A DNA stretch of 64,000 nucleotides from Hornefia porci. GTDB lineage: Bacteria; Bacillota; Clostridia; Peptostreptococcales; Anaerovoracaceae. The translations under genes were made by a program, and so were the position numbers. The stretch is from NCBI RefSeq assembly GCF_001940235.1, contig NZ_MJIE01000001.1, positions 2,739,544 through 2,803,543 on the forward strand, in the 5' to 3' direction. This document shows, in pieces, positions 43,669-52,421 of the stretch (the stretch's first letter is position 1; every line of letters starts with the position of its first letter). The notes beneath the pieces were generated by a model that was not told the origin of the DNA, did no database searches, and saw only the letters and a program-made list of their open reading frames with translations.

Positions 43669-44679
43669 CTATCGGCTGAGCCGGGGACCGATCTGTCTGA
43701 GAAAGGCGGATACAAAGGCGTTTATTTCAAGATAGCTGATGCGGTCGGCCTTTTTCAGAATCAGATATCCGCTCTCAAAGGCAGGATATTTCTCCAGTGT
43801 TTTCATCGTTTCCTCCCCCAGAATCCTCCGGGCGTCGATAACCGGAATTCCGGGCGCAGCCTTGACGGCAGGGAAACTCACCTCAAGGCTCCCGCTCTCC
43901 CGCGACATCATCAGGCTGTAGGGCTGCTCCGGGGTGGGGAACAAAATGTAATCCACTGCGTTTCTCCGTTTATCGGCCCGCAGATCCAGTCCGCCGTCGC
44001 CGGCCCGCAGTTCCCTAACCGTGAAATCGCCTGCGCCGAAGCCGAGGGAGAACATCGCGCGATGAAAGTCTGTCTTTTCGATGACGGGGAGCAGCTTCCC
44101 CAGCTGAAGGATATCGTCGTGATTGTGGAGGAGAATTTTCGCTTCCAACTTCGGATCATGATTCGTCATATACCGCTGATAGAGCCGGACGCTGTCATAG
44201 CCGCTGATTTCGTCTTTCCGGGCGGCGTCAAGTCCCATAAACCGCTCTACGTTTTTCTGCGCCAGAGAGCCGATTGCCGCCTTCAGGTCGGAATGGTAGT
44301 GGAGAACCATATAGAGATCCAGATCGGCCATGTTCAGCGCGCCGGTGTCAATTCCGTAGCGTGCGGCGCGCGTCCGCAGAAACGGGAGATCGAAGGAGCG
44401 CCCGTTGTATGTGACGACCAGATCGCACTCGGCAAGATCCCGGACAGTCGCCCGGATCACCTCCGGCTCGTCTCCGGAACGGTCAGAAAAGTACTGGGTC
44501 GCAGTCGCGCTTCCGTCCGGACGGAGCCGAAGAATGCCGGAAAGGATCAGGCTGTCCCGTTTCGGGTACAGGCCGGTTGTCTCGATATCGAATACGGCGA
44601 TTTCCGAGCCGGCGGTATAGAGTGAAAACGCCCGGCTCCGGAAGGGCTCAGTCTGAACTTCTTTTCGTATTGTTTTCAT
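43669..44679 (-). CDS. YprB-type ribonuclease H-like exonuclease
   Basis: 336 residues. A DEDD exonuclease: FDIETTGLYP (first two acidic residues), VTYNGRSFDLPFL, and HNHDDILQLGKLLP with the last Asp. The tail is small and less conserved. Related YprB proteins sit beside helicases in other Firmicutes; here it stands alone. ATG 44679 was chosen at MKTIRKEV, with GGAG upstream; a longer frame to 44826 lacks support. It converges with the mrp operon. Confidence 0.82.
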   Translation of the reverse strand: MKTIRKEVQTEPFRSRAFSLYTAGSEIAVFDIETTGLYPKRDSLILSGILRLRPDGSATATQYFSDRSGDEPEVIRATVRDLAECDLVVTYNGRSFDLPFLRTRAARYGIDTGALNMADLDLYMVLHYHSDLKAAIGSLAQKNVERFMGLDAARKDEISGYDSVRLYQRYMTNHDPKLEAKILLHNHDDILQLGKLLPVIEKTDFHRAMFSLGFGAGDFTVRELRAGDGGLDLRADKRRNAVDYILFPTPEQPYSLMMSRESGSLEVSFPAVKAAPGIPVIDARRILGEETMKTLEKYPAFESGYLILKKADRISYLEINAFVSAFLRQIGPRLSR

Positions 44680-44937
44680 CTGAATTTTCTCCGGGAAACA
44701 AAATAGACCGCAGGGGTGCAGTCTACTTTGTTCAAAAGGGGTATTGGGATTAGAGATTAATGAGGTTATCAGGGGGATAACCACAATTTGATTATATAAG
44801 ATTAGCGTCCGAATTGCAAGAGCCAAAAGCTAAAAATCAGTTTTTTTAGTTAGTTTTTTTCGAAAAAACGCTATTCCCAATAGAGTTTACGAGTGATATA
44901 ATATTGTAAAGTAATTAAAAATGAGGTAATGATTCGC
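44680..44937. promoter_or_regulatory. Divergent promoter region yprB / proC
   Basis: For yprB (minus): TTGCAA (44819-44814), 17 bases, TATAAT (44796-44791), with two leader hairpins, GGTTATC/GATAACC (44764-44783) and TAGAC-GCA/TGC-GTCTA (44703-44728). For proC (plus): TATAAT at 44897-44902 with a weak TTCCCA at 44874. T-runs at 44840-44868 may end transcription between the two. Confidence 0.55.
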
Positions 44938-45750
44938 ATGAAATATGGATTTATCGGCGTAGGAAACATGGGCGGCGCGATTTTGCGCGGTCTCCTGAAC
45001 GCGGGAGCACTGAACCCGGAGGACGTGATGGTGGCGGGACGGAATCCTGAACGCTCCGCGGAACAGGCGCAGGACTTCGGTGTGAAAGCCGCGGTCAGCC
45101 GTGCGGCGCTGACCGCCTCCTGCGATGTTATCTTTGTCGGCGTGGAGCCGGGAACCTTTCCGGAAATCCTTCCTGAAATCGCGGAGACTTTCACTCAGGA
45201 TAAACTTCTCATTTCCATGGCTGCGGGAATCACCCTCGACCGGATAGAGGAAACGCTGGGGACGGATGCGAAGCTCATCCGCATCATGCCCAATACGCCT
45301 GCCGGAGTCGGGGAGATTATGGTCAGCGTCAGCCGCAACGGAAATGTGAGTGATGCTGAGGCACAGAGCATTGTAAATCTGCTGAGCAGCATCGGAAAGG
45401 CCGGCGAGGTGCCGGAGGAGCTGATTCATGCAGTGATCGGTGTCAGCGGATCCAGTCCCGCGTATACATATATGTATATTCAGGGGCTTGCAGAGGCCGG
45501 CGAAAAGGCAGGGATGAGTGCCTCTGATGCCCGTATGTTTGCGGCGCAGGCTGTTCTGGGAGCGGCGAAGCTTGTTTTGTCTGCGGACAGGGATCTTGAG
45601 GAAATGATCGACAGCGTCTGCACTCCGGGAGGAACGACCTGCGAAGCGGTGAACTTCCTTAGAGCGCACGGCTTTCGGGAAATCGTAAGAGACGGCGCCG
45701 GAGCAGCCATTCGCAAGTCTGAGGCGATGAGCGGCGGAGAGAAGGATTGA
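44938..45750 (+). CDS. proC: Pyrroline-5-carboxylate reductase
   Basis: 270 residues: Rossmann start YGFIGVGNMGGAIL, LISMAAGITLDRIEETLG, RIMPNTPAGVGEIM, AVIGVSGSSPAYTYMYIQGL, and the C-terminal VCTPGGTTCEAVNFL. It makes proline from pyrroline-5-carboxylate. ATG 44938 is nine bases after GAGG; ATG 44929 is too close to it. It has its own promoter. Confidence 0.95.
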   Translation: MKYGFIGVGNMGGAILRGLLNAGALNPEDVMVAGRNPERSAEQAQDFGVKAAVSRAALTASCDVIFVGVEPGTFPEILPEIAETFTQDKLLISMAAGITLDRIEETLGTDAKLIRIMPNTPAGVGEIMVSVSRNGNVSDAEAQSIVNLLSSIGKAGEVPEELIHAVIGVSGSSPAYTYMYIQGLAEAGEKAGMSASDARMFAAQAVLGAAKLVLSADRDLEEMIDSVCTPGGTTCEAVNFLRAHGFREIVRDGAGAAIRKSEAMSGGEKD

Positions 45751-45835
45751 CGGCTGCCGGAACCGGGAGGAAGAGCCGGCAGAATCAACAGGAAAAGTAA
45801 CGGAAAAAGGAACAGCAGGAAAGAGAGACGAGACA

Positions 45836-46393
45836 TTGACTTTTGAGGAAAAGACGATTCGTTCTGAAATTGTGTATCACGGAAAACTGATCGATGTACG
45901 CAGAGACATCGTGACTACGGTGGACGGACAGTCTTCGCGGGAGATCGTGGAGCATGCCGACGGCGTCGTAATCGCGGCGCTGAAGCCGGACGGGAATATT
46001 ATCATGGAGCGTCAGTACAGAAAACCGGTGGAGGATGTGGTCTTCGAGATTCCCGCGGGGAAAATGGATCCGGGCGAGGAGATGGAAGAGGCGGCTCTGC
46101 GGGAGCTTCGGGAGGAAACCGGCTATACGCCGGAGCATATCCGGTTTCTGACGTCCTCATGGCCGTCGGTGGGATTTTCCAGAGAGGTTCTGCATGTCTT
46201 TCTCGCGACGGGACTCCATGCGGGGGAGACAGATCTGGATGATAACGAGGCGATCGATCTTGAGGAGCATCATATCGACGAGCTTTATGATATGGTGATG
46301 CGCGGCGAACTCACGGACGGGAAGAGTCAGGTCGCGATTCTGATGGTGAAGGGTCTGATCGACCGCGGAGAGCTGGACGATTACCTGGAATAG
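45836..46393 (+). CDS. Nudix hydrolase (ADP-ribose pyrophosphatase type)
   Basis: 185 residues with a full Nudix box, GKMDPGEEMEEAALRELREE followed by TGY. The N-terminal half (IRSEIVYHGKLIDVRRDIVT) and downstream ATGLHAGETDLDDNEAIDLEE fit ADP-ribose pyrophosphatases. The only early start is TTG 45836, with AGGAAAGAGAG upstream. A Xer-type gene follows after 49 bases. Confidence 0.88.
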   Translation: MTFEEKTIRSEIVYHGKLIDVRRDIVTTVDGQSSREIVEHADGVVIAALKPDGNIIMERQYRKPVEDVVFEIPAGKMDPGEEMEEAALRELREETGYTPEHIRFLTSSWPSVGFSREVLHVFLATGLHAGETDLDDNEAIDLEEHHIDELYDMVMRGELTDGKSQVAILMVKGLIDRGELDDYLE

Positions 46394-46442
46394 AGATCGG
46401 GTCAGGCAGGCCGGGTGAGCAGGCAAAAGAGTGGAGAGCAGT

Positions 46443-47330
46443 ATGGAAGTAGAAAATTTCCTGGAATATATCACGAGCACCAGAAAGGTGTCCCAGAACA
46501 CGGTCGCGGCGTACCGGCAGGATCTTCTTGCCTTCGGAAGGTTTCTGAAGCAGAACGGAATCGAGCATTACGCGATGGCAACGAACACACAGGTTGTATC
46601 CTATCTGATGCAGCTGAAGCAGAGCGGAAAGTCCAGAGCGACGGTAAACCGCAAACTGGCGTCGATCCGTGCGCTGTATCGTTATCTGCAGGGAAAAGGA
46701 GAAATCAGCGAGAATCCCACAGAAGGAATCAAGTCCCCGAAGATTAACCGGAAAGAGATCTCGTATCTGAGCATAGAGGAAGTGGAATCGCTGCTGGCGA
46801 CGCCGGACGATTCCGTGAAGGGAAAACGGGACCGGGCTATGCTGGAGGTGCTCTACGCCACCGGCATACGCGTCAGCGAGATCATCGAGCTGCGGATGTC
46901 TGACGTCAATCTGAATATGGGCTTCGTCATGTGCAGCGGGAACCACGGACGGGCCAGAATCGTGCCGATGGGCGGGCCTGCGCGGTCAGCCCTGCAGACA
47001 TATCTGGATGAAAGCCGTCCGGCGCTGATCCGTGATCAGGAGGACGGCCCGGACAAGCCTTTGTTCGTCAATTACATGGGAGAACAGTTTACACGTCAGG
47101 GCTTCTGGAAAATCCTGAAGCAGTACGGAAAAGCGGCGAATCTGGAGGATAAGCTGACGCCCCAGACCCTGCGCAATTCTTTTGCCATGCACATGGTACA
47201 GAACGGAATCGATATGAAATCCCTGCAGGAGCTCATGGGCCACGAGGATATTCTGGCGACGCAGGTGTATTTCGAGCATATGCGCAACCGGATCAAGGAC
47301 ATTTACGACAGGACTCATCCACGGGCCTGA
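46443..47330 (+). CDS. Xer-type tyrosine recombinase with altered active site
   Basis: 295 residues in the XerD layout: N-terminal SAM-like domain (1-100, VSQNTVAAYRQDLLAF) and catalytic domain. Box I Arg (TGIRVSE) and the Tyr nucleophile (QVYFEH) are present, as is LMGHEDI. The HxxR motif reads TLRNSF preceded by Q, so the His is Gln (QTLR), and the strand that normally carries the Lys reads SGNHGRARIV. It could be a XerD-like protein with reduced or changed activity. The start follows GGAG; it is 49 bases after the Nudix gene. Confidence 0.75.
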   Translation: MEVENFLEYITSTRKVSQNTVAAYRQDLLAFGRFLKQNGIEHYAMATNTQVVSYLMQLKQSGKSRATVNRKLASIRALYRYLQGKGEISENPTEGIKSPKINRKEISYLSIEEVESLLATPDDSVKGKRDRAMLEVLYATGIRVSEIIELRMSDVNLNMGFVMCSGNHGRARIVPMGGPARSALQTYLDESRPALIRDQEDGPDKPLFVNYMGEQFTRQGFWKILKQYGKAANLEDKLTPQTLRNSFAMHMVQNGIDMKSLQELMGHEDILATQVYFEHMRNRIKDIYDRTHPRA

Positions 47331-47345
47331 GAAGGGACGCCGACT

Positions 47346-47879
47346 ATGCTGAACGTCTTCTTACAGATTGTAGATACGCCGGAGGAACAAAGCCGATTCG
47401 AAGATCTTTATTACAGCTACAGGAAGCTGATGTTTTATATTGCCTCAGAAATACTGCATGACTCGGGACTTGCCGAGGATGCGGTGAATGAGGCTTTTTT
47501 TCGTATCGCAAAAAATTTTTCAAAAATTAATGAGGTTCATTGTCCCCGGACGCGGAATTTTATCGTTATTATAGTCAGAAACATTTCGATTGATATGGTC
47601 AGACGGGATTCGGACGGAGCAGCTGCCGCGGAGGAATTCGTGGATACGATGGAGGATACGGCGGCGGAGCTTCCGGAGTCCCGGCTGGAGTTTGCTGAAA
47701 CAAAGCGTGTGATCCGCGAGCTCCCGGCGATTTATCGCGACGTGCTCCTGCTGTTCTTCGTGGACGGCTATGAGACAAAGGAAATCGCGGAATTCCTGGG
47801 GCTGCGTAGAGAGACGGTAAAAAAGAGGCTGCAGCGCGGCCGCGCCATACTTCAGGAAAGGCTGAGAACCGATGAATGA
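47346..47879 (+). CDS. ECF-type RNA polymerase sigma factor
   Basis: 177 residues: region 2 (FEDLYYSYRKLMFYIASEIL, EDAVNEAFFRIAKNF, RNISIDMVRR) and region 4 (RELPAIYRDVLLLFFVDGYE, TKEIAEFLGLRRETVKKRLQ). It overlaps by 8 bases a membrane protein that is probably its partner. Two matching promoter-like sequences lie 0.7 and 3.2 kb downstream and are its likely targets. Confidence 0.9.
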   Translation: MLNVFLQIVDTPEEQSRFEDLYYSYRKLMFYIASEILHDSGLAEDAVNEAFFRIAKNFSKINEVHCPRTRNFIVIIVRNISIDMVRRDSDGAAAAEEFVDTMEDTAAELPESRLEFAETKRVIRELPAIYRDVLLLFFVDGYETKEIAEFLGLRRETVKKRLQRGRAILQERLRTDE

Positions 47880-48531
47880 TGTCAGAGAAGCGATGCTTCA
47901 GGTCTACGCTGAGGAATTTCAACAATTGAAGAAACGTTCCGAGGAACAGCCGGAGCATCAGTTCTCCCGACGTTTTAAACGAAGGATCCGCCGCGCGGAG
48001 AGGCTTGCGGAGCGCCGTGTACGGACAATGCGTCCGAGGCTCCGAGTGCGTCGGGCGGCTCTGGTGATTCTGCTTGTCGCCGTCCTGATGGCCACGTCCA
48101 TCCTCGCCTTCGCGCTGGTGCGTCCGACGATTTTTACAAAGATTCTGAAGGGCAGGACGGAGTGGCACGTCTCTTACAGACAAGAGGATCCCGATGGACT
48201 GGCGAAGGAGTTTCGCCCGGTTAAGCCCGAGACGCCTGAAGGATACACGATCAGTGAGGAAATCAAAAATGACCCGTTCTATGATGTCATTTATAAGGAT
48301 GGGAATAACAAAGAAATAATTTATTCTCAATATACAGTGAAGAATGCAAAAGCTCGTTGGAATTCAGAGGATACAACTTTAAAAAAGATGAAGATAAATG
48401 GATATGAGGGATATGGCTGCTATCGAGAACGAAACTGGTGCCTATATTGGAATAATGGATACTATGCATTCGAATTGAGTGGAAACTGTAAGCTGTCGGT
48501 CTTGATGAAGATGGCGGAGACATTGGAATAA
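47872..48531 (+). CDS. Membrane protein with DUF4367-like domain (probable anti-sigma partner)
   Basis: 219 residues: a basic cytoplasmic part (1-63), one membrane segment (about 64-85) and an extracellular C-terminal domain with GYTISEEIKNDPFYDVIY and YEGYGCYRERNWCLYWNNGY that resembles DUF4367. Proteins of this form follow ECF sigma genes and hold the sigma at the membrane. GC drops clearly after about 48280, within the gene, as if the extracellular end came with the AT-rich block downstream. Confidence 0.75.
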   Translation: MNDVREAMLQVYAEEFQQLKKRSEEQPEHQFSRRFKRRIRRAERLAERRVRTMRPRLRVRRAALVILLVAVLMATSILAFALVRPTIFTKILKGRTEWHVSYRQEDPDGLAKEFRPVKPETPEGYTISEEIKNDPFYDVIYKDGNNKEIIYSQYTVKNAKARWNSEDTTLKKMKINGYEGYGCYRERNWCLYWNNGYYAFELSGNCKLSVLMKMAETLE

Positions 48532-48583
48532 CCTGATTTCTGCTGTATGTCAAGCATTTCGCGAGAAATGCAGAAAAAATTCG

Positions 48584-48631
48584 AAAAAAATATATTTTCT
48601 TGTCCCCGTTCGGAATTCTCGAGCGTTTATA
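48584..48631 (+). promoter_or_regulatory. Probable ECF-sigma promoter 1
   Basis: TATATTTTCTTGTCCCCGTT with CGG to 48613, a nine-base spacer and GCGTTTATA (48623-48631). The same blocks with the same spacing occur at 51043-51089, while the bases between and around them differ. It lies 50 bases after the anti-sigma gene. Confidence 0.65.
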
Positions 48632-48947
48632 CAGCAGGACGCAAAAATATTTTTAGAATTTATGTCACGAAACGGACATTTAGAAGGTTATATATAGTGA
48701 AAGGCGTTTTATTCCGGATGATTTGAAAGGGGTGAGACCGATATGGCATAACTAAAGATTTAGGAGAAAGTTACTCGATTAGAATCAAATGGAGGTATTG
48801 AAAATGAAAGTTAGAAAAGGACGGAAATGGTTTGTTATCGTTTGCGTATCAAGATGAGAGCGCGACGTATTGAAAAACTGACATCTATGGTGAGGTATTT
48901 TTGTCTTATTGTTATAGAAACATTGCTGATAACCATGGAGGAAAAAC
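48632..48947 (+). other. Leader region with tiny ORF behind ECF promoter 1
   Basis: Contains an ATG at 48804 with GGAGG upstream that encodes a 17-residue basic and hydrophobic peptide (MKVRKGRKWFVIVCVSR) and stops. It looks like the start of a secreted protein whose remainder is lost. A shorter ATG-GCA-TAA with AAAGGGG lies near 48743. No larger gene fits before the amidase gene. Confidence 0.4.
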
Positions 48948-50207
48948 ATGGAAAAAGATTTTGAGAGAAAAGCTGTTAAAAAAGTAACTATAGGAATAGC
49001 AATCATTATGCTCTTCGTATTTGGATTTGCTACAATTAACATATGGGCTAATACAAATACCAAGAAAAATGAGGATAGTGCTGTTAGTGAAAAAGGCCTT
49101 CAAGTTGTAGAATTGGATAATGTGCAAAAGGACAATTTTTTAAAGGACTATGGAACTATTGAAATTTGTCGTATAATAAAAACGAACCAAGGCGAATTTG
49201 AACTCTATCCGGAATTTACAAACAATAAAGAAGCGATGAAGAATCTGATTGAAAAAGAGGAGAAAGCATTGCAGTATTTGGAAGCAAGATACGGTTTTGA
49301 ACAGTTAAACGACAGTAATTATCAGGAATATCGAGGTTGTGTTATGGATTCGCTTGAACAGGTTGATGTACCAGAGAATATCGCAACAGTGCTTCCACAA
49401 ATCGACGAATTCTTGGACATTTACGAGAATGAGGTTAAGAATGATCAAATCGAAACAATCGTAAATAATTTGTCAAAATCTATAAACAATGGTGAATTTA
49501 TTAAATTGAAGGAAGAAGTAGAACTTTTAGGGGATGTTCTCCCGTATAATTTGACAGTTTCCTGTACGGAAGAAGATGCTGAACCAGTAAAAGTAGTGTC
49601 TGTTTCTATTAAATCAGAGACCGGCATCGAGACAAAATCGAAAGCGCAGGCGCATCCGGGAAATTCAAAGTTTGATATTGAAAAAGGAATTGCGTACGCG
49701 AAGCAATATGCTCCAAAAGGAAAACACAATTCGAAATATTACTATTTTAATGGTGGAGATTGTACAAATTTTGTTTCGCAAATAAAAAAAGCAGGGGGTG
49801 TGCCCTTTCACTATACTTACAAAGGAACAGTCAATCCGACGTTAGATAAAAAGAACTCCTGGTACTATAAGAGCAAGAGTGATTATGGTTATCGCTGGAC
49901 GGTTGCGGATAAATTTGCAAAGTTTTATGGGGTGAAGTATAAAACCACAAGTTTTATGAGTTTGTCAAAAAATGTTAAGAGGGGAAGTTTCATTACCAAG
50001 GATTCCGCAAATGATAAAGATTGGGATCATATGGGATTTGTAACTGAAATAACGGAAAACAAAAAAACTACGGAGGGGTCTACTTATTACGATTTCAAGG
50101 TCGCACAACACACTGCAGATTATCATGCTTATGTTAGCTCAAAAAAATGCGGATGGGATAAGATTAAGAAAGAGCATCCAAAGGCGGTGTTTGGAATTGT
50201 GAAATAG
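48948..50207 (+). CDS. Secreted amidase-domain protein
   Basis: 419 residues, AT-rich. A membrane segment or signal anchor (13-34), an extracellular helical region (60-225), then a C-terminal putative amidase domain (about 240-415) with YYFNGGDCTNFVSQIKKAGG, the catalytic Cys-Thr-Asn motif of amidase_6 proteins, and DHMGFVTEI with the likely catalytic His. Such domains act on cell-wall peptides. It is the first complete gene behind ECF promoter 1, with GGAGG before the ATG. Confidence 0.8.
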   Translation: MEKDFERKAVKKVTIGIAIIMLFVFGFATINIWANTNTKKNEDSAVSEKGLQVVELDNVQKDNFLKDYGTIEICRIIKTNQGEFELYPEFTNNKEAMKNLIEKEEKALQYLEARYGFEQLNDSNYQEYRGCVMDSLEQVDVPENIATVLPQIDEFLDIYENEVKNDQIETIVNNLSKSINNGEFIKLKEEVELLGDVLPYNLTVSCTEEDAEPVKVVSVSIKSETGIETKSKAQAHPGNSKFDIEKGIAYAKQYAPKGKHNSKYYYFNGGDCTNFVSQIKKAGGVPFHYTYKGTVNPTLDKKNSWYYKSKSDYGYRWTVADKFAKFYGVKYKTTSFMSLSKNVKRGSFITKDSANDKDWDHMGFVTEITENKKTTEGSTYYDFKVAQHTADYHAYVSSKKCGWDKIKKEHPKAVFGIVK

Positions 50208-50216
50208 GGAGGGACA

Positions 50217-50675
50217 ATGAACAGAAAACGGGAAATTAAAGTGTTCGCAGTCGCCTTTCTGATTGGAATGTGCATTGCGGCAGGAATAAGGATAAGCTCT
50301 CATTACCGTAATTTCGGATTGCCGCAGGATGTCATTTCCGGCGAAAAAACGGCAACTGCGGAAGATACGGTAAGACTGTATTTGTTGTACTTGAACCGAA
50401 ACGATGAGCAAGGCATTCAATCCATTCAGACAGACTCCAGAAACAGATCTTATCCGTCCGCAGACAGCGAGTATGATATGTTGGATGTGCGTTTACTGGA
50501 ACTCCGGGAATTAAGTTCAGCCAACACCAGTGAAAGAGAGACTAAGTTTTATACAGAATATAACTACAGTTCTTTCTGGGCACCCTGGTGGAAATGCGAC
50601 AGTACGGTCGTGATGGAGTTCACATTGATAAAAGAGGGTGGAAAATGGAAGATTGCTCAGATAGGAAACGGTTAA
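50217..50675 (+). CDS. Small membrane-anchored protein, DUF4829-like
   Basis: 152 residues: an N-terminal hydrophobic segment (8-25) and an extracellular NTF2-like region (AEDTVRLYLLYLNRNDEQGI, WKCDSTVVMEFTLIKEGGKW, KIAQIGNG). It resembles DUF4829 proteins. It starts nine bases after the amidase gene with GGGAGG and belongs to the same transcript. Function unknown. Confidence 0.6.
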   Translation: MNRKREIKVFAVAFLIGMCIAAGIRISSHYRNFGLPQDVISGEKTATAEDTVRLYLLYLNRNDEQGIQSIQTDSRNRSYPSADSEYDMLDVRLLELRELSSANTSERETKFYTEYNYSSFWAPWWKCDSTVVMEFTLIKEGGKWKIAQIGNG

Positions 50676-51366
50676 ACGTTTGAAATGATATGACCCTCTG
50701 TGTTGAGGAATTAGATACGGAGGGTTCTATTTATCCCTGCACTCCACTCTGTTCACAATTATGTGCATGAGCCAGACCGTGTCCGGCCAGATGCAGTTCG
50801 CCATAATTGTGATTAGGCGATATTGACGTGGTAGATAAATAAAATGTAAAGTATTGATTTACGTTACCGCCGATTGACGTGCTTTATAACGACTCGGGGA
50901 AACGACCATAGCACAGCGAATGCATCAGAATACGTCAAGATATATCAACTTATAACAGACTCAATGTGCGATAAAGCCTTAACATTTCGTTCTTAATATT
51001 TCTGATTGATGTGATATGCAATATTATACTGCATCGGAATCAAAAAAATATATTTTCTTGTCCCCGTTCGGTTGTTTTGTGCGTTTATATAGATAGTATA
51101 TGCTCATTGGTCTATTGATATTTCAATCATAATCGATGACTGAGCACATATTAAACGGAATGTGTTTTTCAGACAATCGGAGGAGAAAAATGTTTAGAAA
51201 ATACACGAGGATTTTTCAGAGGGGAAAAAGAAAAGTGCTAAAATTACGTATAAAATAATGGGTACTTGGCAGGGAAATAATCGTGGATATGTGTATCGTA
51301 CATTAAAACGTCCAACCTATAAGTGATAATTTCAACTTGAAAAATATTCTAATAATGGAGGAATTT
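50676..51366. other. Long intergenic region with decayed sequence
   Basis: No complete gene. A 10-bp inverted repeat CACAATTATG / CATAATTGTG lies at about 50755-50811. ECF promoter 2 lies at 51043-51089. Behind it, GGAGGAG and an ATG at 51190 open a 22-codon frame (MFRKYTRIFQRGK...); changing frame in the A/G-rich stretch near 51220 extends it to TYKIMGTWQGNNRGYVYRTL and a stop at about 51327, suggesting a frameshifted small protein of about 46 residues. Confidence 0.4.
51043..51089 (+). promoter_or_regulatory. Probable ECF-sigma promoter 2
   Basis: Same blocks as promoter 1: TATATTTTCTTGTCCCCGTT with CGG to 51071, nine bases, GCGTTTATA (51081-51089). Confidence 0.65.
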
Positions 51367-51867
51367 ATGAGGCGGAAAATAATTTACGGAGTATTGGCAG
51401 TCGTGTGTATCGTGCTGCTCGCAGTGCTTATTACCATGTACCAGAGGCAGGTATCGGTCAATGGACAGATGCTCGCCGATGACTTCCGGTATGCGGGATA
51501 CAGTGCTGTATCATTCGATAAAGTCAGTTCAGACAGGTTGACGAACGGGGAGAAAAAGAAGGCATTGAACAGTTACTGGCTGGCGATGCGTCCTTTGTCC
51601 GCGAATATCAACCGCGTCGCAGAGTCGGGTGCATACAGGGAATATCGAATGGACGGTCTGGAAGAATTTCTGATTGAACTGAATGAAGATCTGGGTAACC
51701 CTGCGAAATACGATGCGCTAATACATACCATCAAGAAGGTGAACGCTAATTTGGAACGCATAGGCGAGCAGAGTACATCGGGGTATAATTTCCGGGGAGA
51801 TCCGGAGAATATCCGGAAGTATATTTCGGAAATCGAGGAAGATTGCAGGGCGTATACAGGCCGATGA
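51367..51867 (+). CDS. Membrane-anchored protein of unknown function
   Basis: 166 residues. One N-terminal membrane segment (6-24) and an extracellular helical region rich in Asn, Arg and Tyr. No domain is recognised. ATG 51367 was chosen with GGAGG upstream; ATG 51337 is in frame without one. It is the only complete gene behind ECF promoter 2, so it may be an effector of the same envelope response. Confidence 0.6.
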   Translation: MRRKIIYGVLAVVCIVLLAVLITMYQRQVSVNGQMLADDFRYAGYSAVSFDKVSSDRLTNGEKKKALNSYWLAMRPLSANINRVAESGAYREYRMDGLEEFLIELNEDLGNPAKYDALIHTIKKVNANLERIGEQSTSGYNFRGDPENIRKYISEIEEDCRAYTGR

Positions 51868-51931
51868 ATATGCATATCGAAAAATTCAAATGGCGTATAC
51901 AGTAAAAGCAAAGAAAATGTGAATGTTAAGC

Positions 51932-52180
51932 TCACGGGAAAGCAGAAACGAACAGACCCGCCTCGGAAAGGGATTTGAGGATCGGTTCATGGTAATGACC
52001 GGTGCTCTCCATAACGATACGGGTCTCACCCTCAAGCCCTTTGATGAAGGAGACTAACTGATCAAGATCCTTCTTCGTGTGAGAAACATTGAAAGGTTTA
52101 CGAACGACCACACCGGCGGGCTGCAGGACCGCCACAGTGCTCTTGCCTTTGGAAACATCAATGCCTACGGCGTTCAACAT
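51932..52180 (-). pseudogene. IS110-family transposase, N-terminal remnant
   Basis: 82 codons of an enzyme normally near 400. They carry the RuvC-like start VGIDVSKGKSTVAVL with its first catalytic Asp and IVMESTGHYHEPILKSLSEA with the Glu. The sequence ends abruptly after LFVSAFP where unrelated DNA begins. The C-terminal Ser-recombinase part is absent, so it is inactive. Confidence 0.85.
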
Positions 52181-52421
52181 GATTCATACCTCCATGAAAT
52201 TGAGTGGTAGTGGTACCAGCTTTACTCATTGCCGATTCAATCTCCCGGGGTATCACACGAACACGCACGAAGGCGATTCAACCTGCATAAACCGAACAAC
52301 TGGGAATGAGCAGCCGGCAAACCGGCTTTCTGGCAGGCGTCAAATGAGCCCAAGGAAAATACCGTTAAGACCAGTGCTGCTACATTCTACCAGTTTGAAC
52401 AATGAGGAGGAGTAACAACCA
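52181..52421 (-). mobile_element. Left-end region of the IS110 remnant
   Basis: About 240 bases upstream of the truncated transposase, before the next gene. In IS110 elements this part encodes the guide (bridge) RNA. Here it holds several short hairpins (for example AGCCGGC/GCCGGCT-like pairing near 52311-52331). The outer border cannot be fixed without the other end. Confidence 0.4.
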
